Source: CAWUIO01 sp963922455
GTDB taxonomy: Bacteria > Bacteroidota > Bacteroidia > Cytophagales > Microscillaceae
Assembly (NCBI GenBank): GCA_963922455.1
Contig: CAWUIO010000045.1
Span: 1-49,538, forward strand
Direction of reading: 5' to 3'
DNA length: 49,538 nt
In this document: piece by piece, positions 9,153 through 17,902 of the stretch
How positions within the stretch are numbered: the stretch's first letter is position 1
How the letters are laid out: each line of letters opens with the position of its first letter
The notes under the pieces: generated by a model
The model's input: the letters and a program-made list of their open reading frames with translations, nothing else
The model's database searches: none
Told to the model about the DNA's origin: nothing
Made by a program: the position numbers and the translations under genes

Positions 9153-9558
9153 AATCAAAGCTTAGCCCTAAAAAAAAATTAAACGACTTTTTCTCGAACC
9201 CATAACCCAGTATCGAGCATATGCCATCCAAATGTTTGCGAATTCTTCTAAGCCCCAAAAGGGCAAATTCGTGGAAAAAATTAAGCGTTTCATTCTTTTA
9301 TTAGGCCTCAATCTATAAAAACACCCCCAAATATTACCTGAATCTTTTCCCAGTACCCTCGGTAGATTCCGTAGTATTTACCATCTCCCCTAAAATGTAA
9401 GTATTTTAGCCTATAAATCGGTAAACAACACAAAATGCCTAGCTACCTGAACCAAAGAATTGCTTCATTTTTTCATAATTCTGTCTTTCTTTTGCCCTAA
9501 TAAGCGACCTTATACGTTCTATTGTAAATATATTTTTCTTATCAATCTGAGCTACCTT
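9153..9558. other. Gene-free interval before the 2OG oxygenase
   Basis: About 400 AT-rich bases with no supportable ORF or repeat copy. In-frame codons run upstream of the oxygenase from about 9460 but look non-coding. The oxygenase promoter presumably lies in 9480-9550; I cannot assign its boxes confidently. Confidence 0.5.
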
Positions 9559-10389
9559 ATGAACCGTACCGAACTTGCCGATATAATCTTGCATAAAATA
9601 GAGTCGGTCCAAGACAAAATCCGGAGTGATTATGCCCAGTCCCGCTCCCGTATTGGCCATTTTTTCATAGATGACTTACTTCCTGAAGACCTTGCCCTAG
9701 AAATTTATCGCGCCTTTCCCGACCCTAATACCATGCGTATGCGTAAAAGCTTACGCGAGTTTAAATACATTGCCGCCCAAATGGATCAGTACAATCCTAT
9801 TCTAGAAGAGATTGTCTATGCTTTCCAAGACTCTCGGATTGTACATTTGGTGGGCGAATTATGCGAAATTGAATCCATTCATCCCGATGAGACCCTCTAC
9901 GCCGGGGGAATTTCCCTTATGGGCCCCAAGCAATTTTTAAATCCTCATCTGGATAATTCCCACGATAACTTCCGGGAAAGATGGCGGGTTTTGAACCTAC
10001 TCTACTACGTAACGCCCGAATGGAAACAGGAATTTGGAGGCAACTTAGAACTTTGGCCCCAAGGTGTGAATAAGCCTCAAATTACCGTTCATAGTAAATT
10101 TAACCGCTTGGTGGTGATGGCCACCCATAATCACTCTTGGCATTCGGTGAGCCCGGTAAGCCACCCCACCGATGCCCGCTGCTGCGTTTCCAATTATTAC
10201 TTCTCAGAAGTTCCCCTACGCGAAAATTCCAAGTTTCACGTGACCAGTTTTAGGGGCCGTCCGGGGCAAAAGCTCCGCGATTTGGTCTTACAAGCCGATA
10301 GTGCCCTCCGTATGAGCATCCGTAAGGTATTTTCTAAAGGAGTTGTGAAAAACGATCACGTCTACAAAAAAGAAAACCAAAGCAATTAA
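9559..10389 (+). CDS. 2-oxoglutarate/Fe(II)-dependent oxygenase
   Basis: I use ATG 9559 (276 residues); the upstream in-frame codons do not look like protein. The jelly-roll core is clear. Iron ligands are H130 and D132 (NPHLDNSHDN) and H195 (SWHSVSPV), and R207 (DARCCVSNYYFS) is positioned to bind 2-oxoglutarate. FLNPHLDNSHD with GGNLELWP matches the prolyl-hydroxylase-like 2OG-Fe(II)_Oxy_3 group. The substrate could be a protein residue or a small molecule and cannot be read from the sequence. No signal peptide. Its stop codon overlaps that of the convergent membrane protein gene: the TAAs of both strands share the TTAA at 10386-10389. Confidence 0.9.
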   Translation: MNRTELADIILHKIESVQDKIRSDYAQSRSRIGHFFIDDLLPEDLALEIYRAFPDPNTMRMRKSLREFKYIAAQMDQYNPILEEIVYAFQDSRIVHLVGELCEIESIHPDETLYAGGISLMGPKQFLNPHLDNSHDNFRERWRVLNLLYYVTPEWKQEFGGNLELWPQGVNKPQITVHSKFNRLVVMATHNHSWHSVSPVSHPTDARCCVSNYYFSEVPLRENSKFHVTSFRGRPGQKLRDLVLQADSALRMSIRKVFSKGVVKNDHVYKKENQSN

Positions 10390-11075
10390 CCCGTACTGGG
10401 AGAGGACTTGGCCCGCCCGTAATCCAAACCGGCAATCTGGTCTTCTCCCCTACAATATTCGGTAGTGAGGCGCATAAACCCTATTAGAAAAAAAGGAAAA
10501 GAGTTTGGAATGATCGCTCCCAGGATAAATGCCGGTAAGGCACAAATCAAAAAAGAGATCGCCATAATGCCACTAAAAGGCAGCACCCGGGGCATGTAGG
10601 TATCATCAAAAACCCGAAAATCTTTGTATTCCTTCAACAAATACGATAAAGCAACCCCCGCGCAAAAAATAAGTCCACTCCTACCATACACAGCATAGGG
10701 GAAGATCAGTAATGACATAAAATTGTTGGTGTTATTCAAATAAATTTCCAAATTCTTGGCTTTTTGACTAAAAAAATATCCGAATTCGGGATCATTTAAG
10801 GCAAACACAAACAGCATGGGGGTCAGCAAACAGAAGGCAATGGGTATCAACAAAATCCCAAAGACCAATAATACCAAAAAAAACTTTCCAAGACTCCGTA
10901 CTTGGATCAACGCCAAGAGCAAACCCATAGCAAACATAGTTATCCCCTCCATCACCCCATAAATCAACACATCTGCCGGGTCATCTTCGAGGAGGGTAAA
11001 ACCTAGAATATAAAAGATAAGCACTATGTCAAAACTACCCTTCCCCAGGGTGCGCCGGAATACATTAAGCAGCAT
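10386..11075 (-). CDS. Multi-pass membrane protein of unknown function
   Basis: A 229-residue protein with about six hydrophobic segments, for example VLIYGVMEGITMFAMGLLLA, FFLVLLVFGILLIPIAF, SGIMAISFLICALPAFILG and a C-terminal FPFFLIGFMRL. I do not recognise a family with confidence. The hydrophobic layout (two N-terminal helices, one long hydrophobic stretch, two C-terminal helices) resembles small DUF-type integral membrane proteins of Bacteroidota. The start is the ATG at 11075. It overlaps the oxygenase by four bases tail to tail, leaving no room for a separate terminator, so the two 3' ends must share termination signals or run into each other. Confidence 0.8.
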   Translation of the reverse strand: MLLNVFRRTLGKGSFDIVLIFYILGFTLLEDDPADVLIYGVMEGITMFAMGLLLALIQVRSLGKFFLVLLVFGILLIPIAFCLLTPMLFVFALNDPEFGYFFSQKAKNLEIYLNNTNNFMSLLIFPYAVYGRSGLIFCAGVALSYLLKEYKDFRVFDDTYMPRVLPFSGIMAISFLICALPAFILGAIIPNSFPFFLIGFMRLTTEYCRGEDQIAGLDYGRAKSSPSTG

Positions 11076-11352
11076 TTTTTCACGTTTTTTTGAGTTTTTA
11101 CGGGTTTTTACAATATCCTGCTCAATTCAAAATCAGGATTTTGCTCAAGATTCCTACACTTGCTACGTTTTGAAGCTCTTTTCAGAAATGAGCCATGAGA
11201 TTAAGTGAGCCTGCTATTTTATGAATTACAGCCTTAACAGGGCCTTAACAGCCCATAGCCCCCAAAGCAAATTTGGTTGAGCAACCCTTTTAAGCCTGCT
11301 TGGGTCATTGAAAAAAAATATATAAGCCAAACCTATTTTTAATCTCTTAACG

Positions 11353-13692
11353 ATGCAATCCCAACCAATTAACCATTTTAGAAACATAGCCCTTGTGCTC
11401 CTTATTTTATTTTCCACCTGTCCCGCCTTCTCCCAAAATTTAGTCCAGACTATTCGCGGGCAAGTGATTGACGAAATCAACAAGGCGCCTGTCATAGGAG
11501 CCAACGTAGTGGTGGTAGGCACTAATCCGCTCCGTGGTTCCTCCTCTGATGTGGATGGAAACTTCGTAATTCCCGATGTGCCCATTGGGCGCCATACCCT
11601 CAAAATTACCGTCATTGGCTACGAGGAAGTCACTTTATCCGAAGTCTTGGTTAATTCTGCCAAGGAAAATGTGCTCACCATTCAAATGCGAGAATCTTTT
11701 GAAACATTAGAAGATATTGTGATCACAGCCGAAAACGAAAGAGGAAAGCCCAAAAATGAGTTAGCTACCGTGAGTGCCCGCTCTCTCACCGTAGAGGATG
11801 CCAAAAACTACGCTGCAAGCATCAATGATCCTAGCCGGGTAGCCCTTTCCTTTGCTGGAGTAACCACAGGCGACGATGAAACCAATGAAATCATCATCCG
11901 TGGCAACTCTCCTCGCAATATTCTTTGGCGGGTTGAAGGCATCGAAGTACCCAACCCCAATCATTTCTCAGAAGATAATTCGGGAGCCGGAGGCATCAGT
12001 ATTCTCAGTGTCAACGTCTTAGATAATTCTGATTTTTTTACAGGGGCTTTCCCCGCCGAATATGGGAATGGGACCTCAGGGGTTTTTGACCTATCCCTTC
12101 GCAGAGGGAATAGCTTTAAACGCGAATATGCCTTTCAAGCTGGCCTTTTAGGCTTAGACTTTGCCGCCGAGGGCCCCTTTAAAAAAAATAGTGGCAAAGC
12201 TTCCTACTTAATCAACTACCGCTATTCTACGCTTGGTATTCTGGAAGGTCTTGGTCTTATAACTACCTTTGATGTCATTCCCGTCTTCCAAGATTTAAGT
12301 TTTAAAGTACACCTACCCACTCAAAAAGCGGGTACCTTTTCCATCTGGGGCCTAGGTGGGCTAAGTGATCAAAATGACGATGAAGAAGGCTTTAGCGAGC
12401 AATTTGGTTCCGACCTGGGAGTGGCCGGACTGAATCATCGCATTTTCTTAGGAAAAGAGACCTTACTAGAAACGGGTATGGTCTTCTCTTACCAACGCTT
12501 AGGCTCAGAAGAAGAAGAGGCCGACATTGCCTATAAATTTGAAGATGCATTTATCAATAAAACCCTCCGCGGCAAGCTCCAACTTAACCATAAGTTCAAC
12601 TCTAGGTTTAGCATCCGGACGGGTGTGATCGGTGCCTTCTTAGATTATGAAGCCTTCGAGCGAGAAAGTTTTCAAGGCAATTCCGTCACTACCCTAGATG
12701 AGGAAGGAAACACCTCCCTCTGGCAGGGCTATTTGCAGGGCCAAATACGCCTAAGAGAAAATCTTAGTCTCAACTTAGGCCTGCATACCATGTACTTTAG
12801 CCTAAATGGCAACTACAGTTTGGAACCCCGGGCTGGATTCAAATGGAACCTAAGTCCTCGCAGCTCTTTATCAGCCGGGTATGGTCGTCACAGCCGTATT
12901 GAATCTATGAGTGTATACTTTGCCCGCAATTTGGACAGTGCGGCTATCAATCCTACCCCCAATCGTAATCTAGCCCTTTCCTTTTCTGATCATTATGTCT
13001 TGGGCTATGATCAATTTTTTGGGGAACATTGGCACATGAAACTGGAGGCCTACTACCAATACCTGAGTGATGTACCCATTGCCCAAGTGGGATTTAACTC
13101 CCCCGAGGCCCAGGTTTTTTCTGTAATCAATATACAAAGCAGCTTTGTCAACTTACCCCTCGCCAATGATGGTTCTGGCGAAAACTACGGTATTGAGATG
13201 ACCCTAGAAAGGTTCTTTACCGATGGCTGGTATATGCTCTTTACAGGGGCCTGGTTTGAATCAAAATTTAAGGCCCGGGATGGGATCAATCGCGACACCC
13301 GCTTTAACTTTAATTATGTTACCAACTTTTTACTGGGCAAGGAGTTTAAAATTGGGAAAAATAGCACTTTCGGCATCAATGGGCGCTTTATTTGGAATGG
13401 TGGCCCTCGATTTTTTGACTATGACCGGGTCGCCTCCCAAGATGCTGGATTTCCTATTTTGGACTATGAGCGGGGCTATGCCCTCGAAGCTCCTGACTAT
13501 TATCGCCTCGATATTCGCCTCAATATCCGGTGGAACCGGCCCAAGGTCGCCTCAATTCTTTCGCTGGACATTCAAAATGTTACTGGACGGACCAATGTAT
13601 TTAGCTATGATTACTCTGTGAGGCAAGATGCTCTCATTCTGAATGAACAATTAGGTTTCGTCCCCATTCTCAATTATCGAATGGAGTTTTAA
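11353..13692 (+). CDS. TonB-dependent receptor with carboxypeptidase-regulatory-like N-domain
   Basis: 779 residues. A signal peptide ends near ...CPAFSQ (residue 28). Residues 33-110 form a CarboxypepD_reg-like Ig domain (GQVIDEINKAPVIGANVVV ... GYEEVTL). A plug (about 120-250, with EIIIRGNSPRNILWRVEG) and a beta-barrel ending in MEF follow. It is an outer-membrane active transporter energised by TonB. Bacteroidota use these for siderophores, vitamins, oligosaccharides or peptides, and nothing here shows which. No SusD partner lies next to it, which argues against a glycan utilisation locus. The gene stands alone and ends at a strong terminator. Confidence 0.93.
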   Translation: MQSQPINHFRNIALVLLILFSTCPAFSQNLVQTIRGQVIDEINKAPVIGANVVVVGTNPLRGSSSDVDGNFVIPDVPIGRHTLKITVIGYEEVTLSEVLVNSAKENVLTIQMRESFETLEDIVITAENERGKPKNELATVSARSLTVEDAKNYAASINDPSRVALSFAGVTTGDDETNEIIIRGNSPRNILWRVEGIEVPNPNHFSEDNSGAGGISILSVNVLDNSDFFTGAFPAEYGNGTSGVFDLSLRRGNSFKREYAFQAGLLGLDFAAEGPFKKNSGKASYLINYRYSTLGILEGLGLITTFDVIPVFQDLSFKVHLPTQKAGTFSIWGLGGLSDQNDDEEGFSEQFGSDLGVAGLNHRIFLGKETLLETGMVFSYQRLGSEEEEADIAYKFEDAFINKTLRGKLQLNHKFNSRFSIRTGVIGAFLDYEAFERESFQGNSVTTLDEEGNTSLWQGYLQGQIRLRENLSLNLGLHTMYFSLNGNYSLEPRAGFKWNLSPRSSLSAGYGRHSRIESMSVYFARNLDSAAINPTPNRNLALSFSDHYVLGYDQFFGEHWHMKLEAYYQYLSDVPIAQVGFNSPEAQVFSVINIQSSFVNLPLANDGSGENYGIEMTLERFFTDGWYMLFTGAWFESKFKARDGINRDTRFNFNYVTNFLLGKEFKIGKNSTFGINGRFIWNGGPRFFDYDRVASQDAGFPILDYERGYALEAPDYYRLDIRLNIRWNRPKVASILSLDIQNVTGRTNVFSYDYSVRQDALILNEQLGFVPILNYRMEF

Positions 13693-13713
13693 TTGGAAGT
13701 GCACTTGCTTACA

Positions 13714-13742
13714 AAGGATGAACGGTTCGTTCATCTTTTTTT
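13714..13742 (+). terminator. Intrinsic terminator of the TonB receptor gene
   Basis: Stem GATGAACG / CGTTCATC with a GTT loop, preceded by AAAG and followed by seven T. It begins about 22 nt after the receptor stop codon. Confidence 0.85.
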
Positions 13743-13781
13743 CTGCCCGCTTGCTGTAAATAGTTATAAAAATAGAATGAA

Positions 13782-13912
13782 GGGGCTTCCCCGCGCTTTA
13801 AAAGTAGGAAGCAGCGAGGACATCCCTCGCCGCGCGGGTCGGGCTCTCACTACTCGCTGCCTTTCCCCGCTAGGCCTCCACGAGCTCAAACATGCCGTTC
13901 CATCCCTAAGCC
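13782..13912 (-). repeat. Dispersed hairpin element, copy 4
   Basis: A full reverse copy located after the receptor terminator and before the amine oxidase gene. Stem CCCGCGC/GCGCGGG, loop 35 nt. Its second hairpin is of subclass ii (CTCG-C-TG pairing with CACGAG). Confidence 0.88.
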
Positions 13913-14027
13913 TGGTTTTAGTTGCGCTTAGCACATATGTAAGCCTGTCCTCATTCGAATCAAGCAAACTCTTTCCTGTAAACCCGGGTTGAGAATATAG
14001 ATTATTCCCTTTCTTCTCATTTTTTAT

Positions 14028-15113
14028 ATGCAAAACTCAGAACCCGGAATTGTCATCCTTGGCGGGGGACTTAGTGGTCTTACCAGTGCCTATCTTCTCA
14101 AAAAAGCGGGATATTCCGCCCGAATCCTGGAAGCACGCCTCCGTTTGGGAGGACGCATCGAAACGCTATACCATGGAAAAGCCTCCTTAGAAATGGGAGC
14201 CACTTGGTTGGGTCAAAAACACCAACACCTAATCCCTCTCCTGGAGGAACTCGGCCTGGAAATCTGGGAACAATTCATGGACGAGCGGGCCATATACGAA
14301 CCTTTTTCTACCAGTCCGCCCCAACTGGTCCAGCTCCCTCCCAACCCCGAGCCCAGTTACCGCATCCAAGGCGGAAGCAGCTCTTTGATCCAGGCCCTAG
14401 CCAGCCACCTGGATCCCCAGCAAGTACTTCAAGGGCAAGTGATCCATACGCTCCATCTCGAGAAAGATCATATTTTACTGGAGGGGACCCCGGGCAATCA
14501 CGCCGCCTCTTTTGTAATCAATACCCTCCCTCCGCGCTTGATGCAAAGCCGCCTTCAGTTTCATCCAGATTTGCCCAAAGACGTACTGGAACTCAGTGAA
14601 AAAACCCATACTTGGATGGGAGAATCCATCAAGGTCGGCCTACGATATCGGGAAGCTTTTTGGCGGAAGCCGGAGTTTAGCGGGACGGTTTTTAGCAATG
14701 TGGGCCCCATCCAAGAAATGTATGACCACAGCGATGCCACCGGAAAAGGCTTTGCTTTAAAGGGATTTATGAACTCGGCCTTTGCCAGTGCCCGGAAGGA
14801 AGAAAGGCAAGCCCGGGTACTAAGCCAGTTGGAACGCTTCTACGGGCCCCAAGCCCACGATTTTCTGGCTTATGAGGAAAGAGTGTGGAGTCAAGAGCCC
14901 TTCACCTACCAGGCCTATGCCCAAAATGTATTGCCCCACCAGCACAATGGCCACCAGCTTTTTCGGGAAGAATTATGGAATGGCCATTTGGTCTTGGCCT
15001 CTTCCGAAACCGCGGCCCAGCATCCGGGCTACATGGACGGAGCCGTAGAAAGTGCTCAGAGGGCAGTAAACCTTGTGCTGGACAAGATCAGTCAACTGTC
15101 GCGGCCAGCGTAA
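14028..15113 (+). CDS. FAD-dependent amine oxidase-like protein
   Basis: 361 residues. The N-terminus is a Rossmann dinucleotide site (IVILGGGLSGLTSAYLLKK, G12-G14-G17), followed by RLGGRIET and EMGATWLG, typical of flavin-containing monoamine oxidases. The C-terminus has the second FAD motif (HPGYMDGAVESAQRAVN). At 361 residues it is shorter than most monoamine oxidases (about 450), so the substrate domain is reduced. It should oxidise an amine or amino-acid-like substrate using oxygen. There is no signal peptide or neighbouring pathway gene to narrow this. It probably has its own promoter, because a terminator and copy 4 separate it from the receptor gene. Confidence 0.9.
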   Translation: MQNSEPGIVILGGGLSGLTSAYLLKKAGYSARILEARLRLGGRIETLYHGKASLEMGATWLGQKHQHLIPLLEELGLEIWEQFMDERAIYEPFSTSPPQLVQLPPNPEPSYRIQGGSSSLIQALASHLDPQQVLQGQVIHTLHLEKDHILLEGTPGNHAASFVINTLPPRLMQSRLQFHPDLPKDVLELSEKTHTWMGESIKVGLRYREAFWRKPEFSGTVFSNVGPIQEMYDHSDATGKGFALKGFMNSAFASARKEERQARVLSQLERFYGPQAHDFLAYEERVWSQEPFTYQAYAQNVLPHQHNGHQLFREELWNGHLVLASSETAAQHPGYMDGAVESAQRAVNLVLDKISQLSRPA

Positions 15114-15155
15114 TGGATGCTTGGTAGTTTTTTAGCAAGATTTAAATGTAGAATT

Positions 15156-15294
15156 GGCCTAGGGATAGAGCGGCCTGTTTGAGCTCGTGGGGGCCCGGCG
15201 GGGAAAGGCAGCGAGTAGCGAAAGCCCGGTCGGGGGGCGCGGTACAAAACGTGAATTTGCCCATTATTGCCTAAGCGCCCCCCGAAGGCCCCCC
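15156..15294 (+). repeat. Dispersed hairpin element, copy 5 (inverted stem composition)
   Basis: A full forward copy between convergent genes. The loop-closing stem is GGGGGGCGC (15232-15240) with GCGCCCCCC (15275-15283), nine perfect pairs. The G-rich arm comes first here, the opposite of every other copy, yet the loop is 34 nt as elsewhere. The second hairpin is subclass ii (CTCGTG with CAGCGAG). The downstream minus-strand gene ends 7 nt beyond. Confidence 0.88.
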
Positions 15295-15300
15295 GTTCTT

Positions 15301-16443
15301 TTATTTTACTACAAAATATAGGGAATAATGCGTCTGATTCTGTGGAGGCTTCGGGTTTTCTTGCAGGTCCCGGTCAAAGAGACGGTTGAGGTTATTGCCG
15401 GCCAAATCTTCTAATATGGCTTGAATCCTAATTTCGTAGCTAGCCGGGGGCCAAGGCCGGTCGGGTAGAAATGCCCATTGGTCTTGCGAAGGGACTGGGA
15501 TGACGCTACCTGGCACTTCATCGCCTTGGGCCGTGTATACCTGAAAACACTTTTGTAACAAAGCGGCATCCAAACGTTCGCCTAAACGTATGCGAAGGGG
15601 CTCTTGGCTTTTGCTTTGGGGGCTTTCAATTTCCCAGGCCTTCGGCTGAGGGCTCAAGCGGTCTACCGGGCCTACCCAAAAAGTATGTTCATAAGGCTGC
15701 CCCATCAACTGCCCTTTTTGATCTTTCCAATCGGCCCGGACCCGAAATGTGTAGCGTTTTCCGGTTTTAAGGGGGCTACCTGAGGCCTGGTTGGGGCCCA
15801 ATCCCCGTTTAATCCGGCCGGGGTCTAGCCATAAGGTAAGCCTTTGGTGGGGTGCATCCCATAATTCTGGTTGCAGGGGCACGAAGGGGAGGCCCAGTAC
15901 TTTTCCGTTTTCATCGAGTAATTCTACTTTTTGATAGGCTTGTCCCTCGGCCATAGGCTGGCTAAAATGGAGGTAAATTTTCAGCAAGTTGGCGGGCAAG
16001 GTATCGAGTTGGGGGGATAAGGCCGCTACTGGGGGGGGCAGGGAATTGGCCTCGGGGGCTAGTTGAAAATCATAAGCTAGTGTATCGGCCCGGTAGATCC
16101 ATAGGGCCCGGTACCAAGCTCCGGGGCGGAGTTTGAACTTGGGATAAAACGCAAAACTTTCCGCGTGTACTTGATACGAACCCCAGATAGCGTTTTGCCC
16201 TGGGCTTAGGCTCCGGGAAGCATCCAGGCGAAATAGTTTTAAGAATTGCCCAGGCTCTATGGCGTCTTGGGAAAGACTGTCTGTAAACGATAGCGGCAAA
16301 TTTTCTGCTTGGAGGGCTCCTTTTTGCCACACCAAGCTTACTTGGGCAGGGCACACTACTCCCCAAGCTACTATGATAAGTCCTAAAAAGAAAAACCGGA
16401 GCCATGGCTGGGCGGCTCCGGTTGAGAAACGGTATAAAATCAT
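15301..16443 (-). CDS. Exported Ig-like (Big_5-type) domain protein
   Basis: 380 residues with a signal peptide (FFFLGLIIVAWGVVCPAQ, residues 17-34). Two stretches resemble SbsA/Big_5 bacterial Ig-like domains: about 145-260, starting LSPQLDTLPANLLKIYLHFSQ, and about 285-350, ending EDLAGNNLNRLF. These domains usually space or stack in surface proteins. I do not recognise a catalytic domain, and no T9SS tail or lipobox is visible, so it is probably periplasmic or surface-associated by another route. It starts 12 bp after the preceding gene stops, so the two form an operon transcribed leftward from the same divergent region as the imelysin cluster. Confidence 0.82.
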   Translation of the reverse strand: MILYRFSTGAAQPWLRFFFLGLIIVAWGVVCPAQVSLVWQKGALQAENLPLSFTDSLSQDAIEPGQFLKLFRLDASRSLSPGQNAIWGSYQVHAESFAFYPKFKLRPGAWYRALWIYRADTLAYDFQLAPEANSLPPPVAALSPQLDTLPANLLKIYLHFSQPMAEGQAYQKVELLDENGKVLGLPFVPLQPELWDAPHQRLTLWLDPGRIKRGLGPNQASGSPLKTGKRYTFRVRADWKDQKGQLMGQPYEHTFWVGPVDRLSPQPKAWEIESPQSKSQEPLRIRLGERLDAALLQKCFQVYTAQGDEVPGSVIPVPSQDQWAFLPDRPWPPASYEIRIQAILEDLAGNNLNRLFDRDLQENPKPPQNQTHYSLYFVVK

Positions 16444-16455
16444 AGCGCCAAAGGC

Positions 16456-17568
16456 TTACAGGCGACGGATATTGGGGGTATGGAGGTTTAAGTCTCCATT
16501 GGCCATGCGTTGCAAGAGCAACACTTTTTCGTCGGTAAAATTGTCCATTTGTTGTACAAGGACATAGGGCAAGGCAATAAACTCCACTCCGGCCGTGGCC
16601 GAAGATTCGCTTACGGGCTGGGTCAAAAAATCCTGGAAATTAGAAACTTTTTCCGGATCTATTTTCATCAAGCTGCGGCTGGAATTGGCCATAAGCAGGT
16701 ATTCTTTTCCTTCTTTCGTATAGCTAATGATATCAAGCGGGGTATTGCGGTTGCCTAATTCGGCTACGGTTTTTCCCCGGTTAAGCTCTCCATTTTTTAA
16801 TTGATCGATCGGGAAGATCACCAAGGGGGTACACGTATAACTCGCTACCAAGTATTCTTTGCCGGCCATGGTGTAAGGCAAAAAAGTTTTAATTGGGGCG
16901 TAGGTCTCATAGCGTCCGTGGGCTGCGTGGTAAATTTCCAAGGCAGCGTAGTTTTGCTTTTCTGTAAACGGGAAGGAAATGCTCCGGAAGGTAGAACTAA
17001 ACTCCTCATTGGATAATCCCGAAACGTAGACTTTCCCATTTTTGTAGGCTAGGTCTGAAATAGCCCACTTACGTAGAGGGCGTCCCCGGCGGTCTTTGGC
17101 GTCGGCGGCGATGGCTTTCTCCAGAGAAATTTTGGAGTAAGATACATCTTCTAGATCAAACACTTCAAAAGTTTTTCCCGCCGTGCGCAACAAAACGGGT
17201 GCACCTTCGGGCGTTTGAACGGCAAAATAAATCATCTGGGACAGGGGGTTTACGGCCATGTCCTGAATCGTGATTTCATCGGCTTGCAAGCCCAGTAAAG
17301 ATGCCATCAATACATCTACTCTTTTCAAAGAAATACTTTCTGGAGCTTGGCCGGCTTTTTCATCTTGGGTATCTAGGGCGATTATCTCTCCCTTTTGAGA
17401 ATCTCCCATAAAAAGGATGCCCTCCGGGCCAAAGGCTAATGAGTTGATTGACTGGATTTGCGGATTGCCTTGGGTAAAGCCTTCTTTTAGAGAGGGATCG
17501 TTTCCTCCGGCAAAAACCAAACTGAGGCTGAGGCTAAGTCCTAAAAAGGTGCATAGGAGTTTTTTCAT
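16456..17568 (-). CDS. Secreted beta-propeller-like protein
   Basis: 370 residues with a signal peptide (MKKLLCTFLGLSLSLSLVFAG). The body has repeated blade-like strands (NSLAFGPEGILFMGDSQKGE, ISDLAYKNGKVYVSGLSN, FLPYTMAGKEYLVASYTCTP, SYTKEGKEYLLMANSSRSL), consistent with a six- or seven-bladed propeller of the SMP-30/NHL type. No named family is recognised and no catalytic residues can be assigned. It is first in a two-gene leftward operon. It starts 335 bp from the divergent DUF4856 gene, across a palindrome that may control both directions, so I infer co-regulation with the imelysin locus. A role in handling metal or in an oxidase is speculation. Confidence 0.8.
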   Translation of the reverse strand: MKKLLCTFLGLSLSLSLVFAGGNDPSLKEGFTQGNPQIQSINSLAFGPEGILFMGDSQKGEIIALDTQDEKAGQAPESISLKRVDVLMASLLGLQADEITIQDMAVNPLSQMIYFAVQTPEGAPVLLRTAGKTFEVFDLEDVSYSKISLEKAIAADAKDRRGRPLRKWAISDLAYKNGKVYVSGLSNEEFSSTFRSISFPFTEKQNYAALEIYHAAHGRYETYAPIKTFLPYTMAGKEYLVASYTCTPLVIFPIDQLKNGELNRGKTVAELGNRNTPLDIISYTKEGKEYLLMANSSRSLMKIDPEKVSNFQDFLTQPVSESSATAGVEFIALPYVLVQQMDNFTDEKVLLLQRMANGDLNLHTPNIRRL

Positions 17569-17803
17569 GATACTTTCTTTTTAAACTTGGAAGCAATAAG
17601 GTTATTAGGAAAGTTGTATCCCCCAAGGGCTTTACATTACATTTTTGGAAAAATGATGGGGGACAAACTTTGATTATGTACGAGAGGATTAGCAGGTAAT
17701 TTTTTTAACCTCGCAAATATAAAAAGCAAATCTGTAGAAATACTGAATTCTCCCAAAATCCTCCTTAGCTGGAAGCTCTTCTAAAAAAAATACTGGAAAA
17801 CGA

Positions 17804-17835
17804 TTTGCAATTTTTGTGAGAGGCTATTAGTTTAG
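17804..17835 (+). promoter_or_regulatory. Candidate Bacteroidota-type promoter of the DUF4856-imelysin operon
   Basis: A TTTG at 17804-17807 and TAGTTTAG at 17828-17835 are 20 nt apart, close to the Bacteroidota -33 (TTG) and -7 (TAnnTTTG) arrangement. The predicted start point falls near 17842, just before or within the palindrome at 17846-17864. Confidence 0.4.
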
Positions 17836-17845
17836 CGTTATACTT

Positions 17846-17864
17846 ATTTAGACTTAATCTAAAT
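17846..17864. promoter_or_regulatory. 19-bp palindrome, candidate iron-regulator operator
   Basis: ATTTAGA, a five-base spacer CTTAA, then TCTAAAT: perfect 7-bp arms. It lies 39 nt upstream of the DUF4856 start and in the divergent region with the propeller gene. The AT-rich shape and the iron-associated downstream genes suggest a Fur- or DtxR-type metalloregulator; the protein is not encoded in the window. Confidence 0.5.
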
Positions 17865-17902
17865 ACAATTAAATCTAATGTACCTATCACTTTTAACTAT
17901 TT

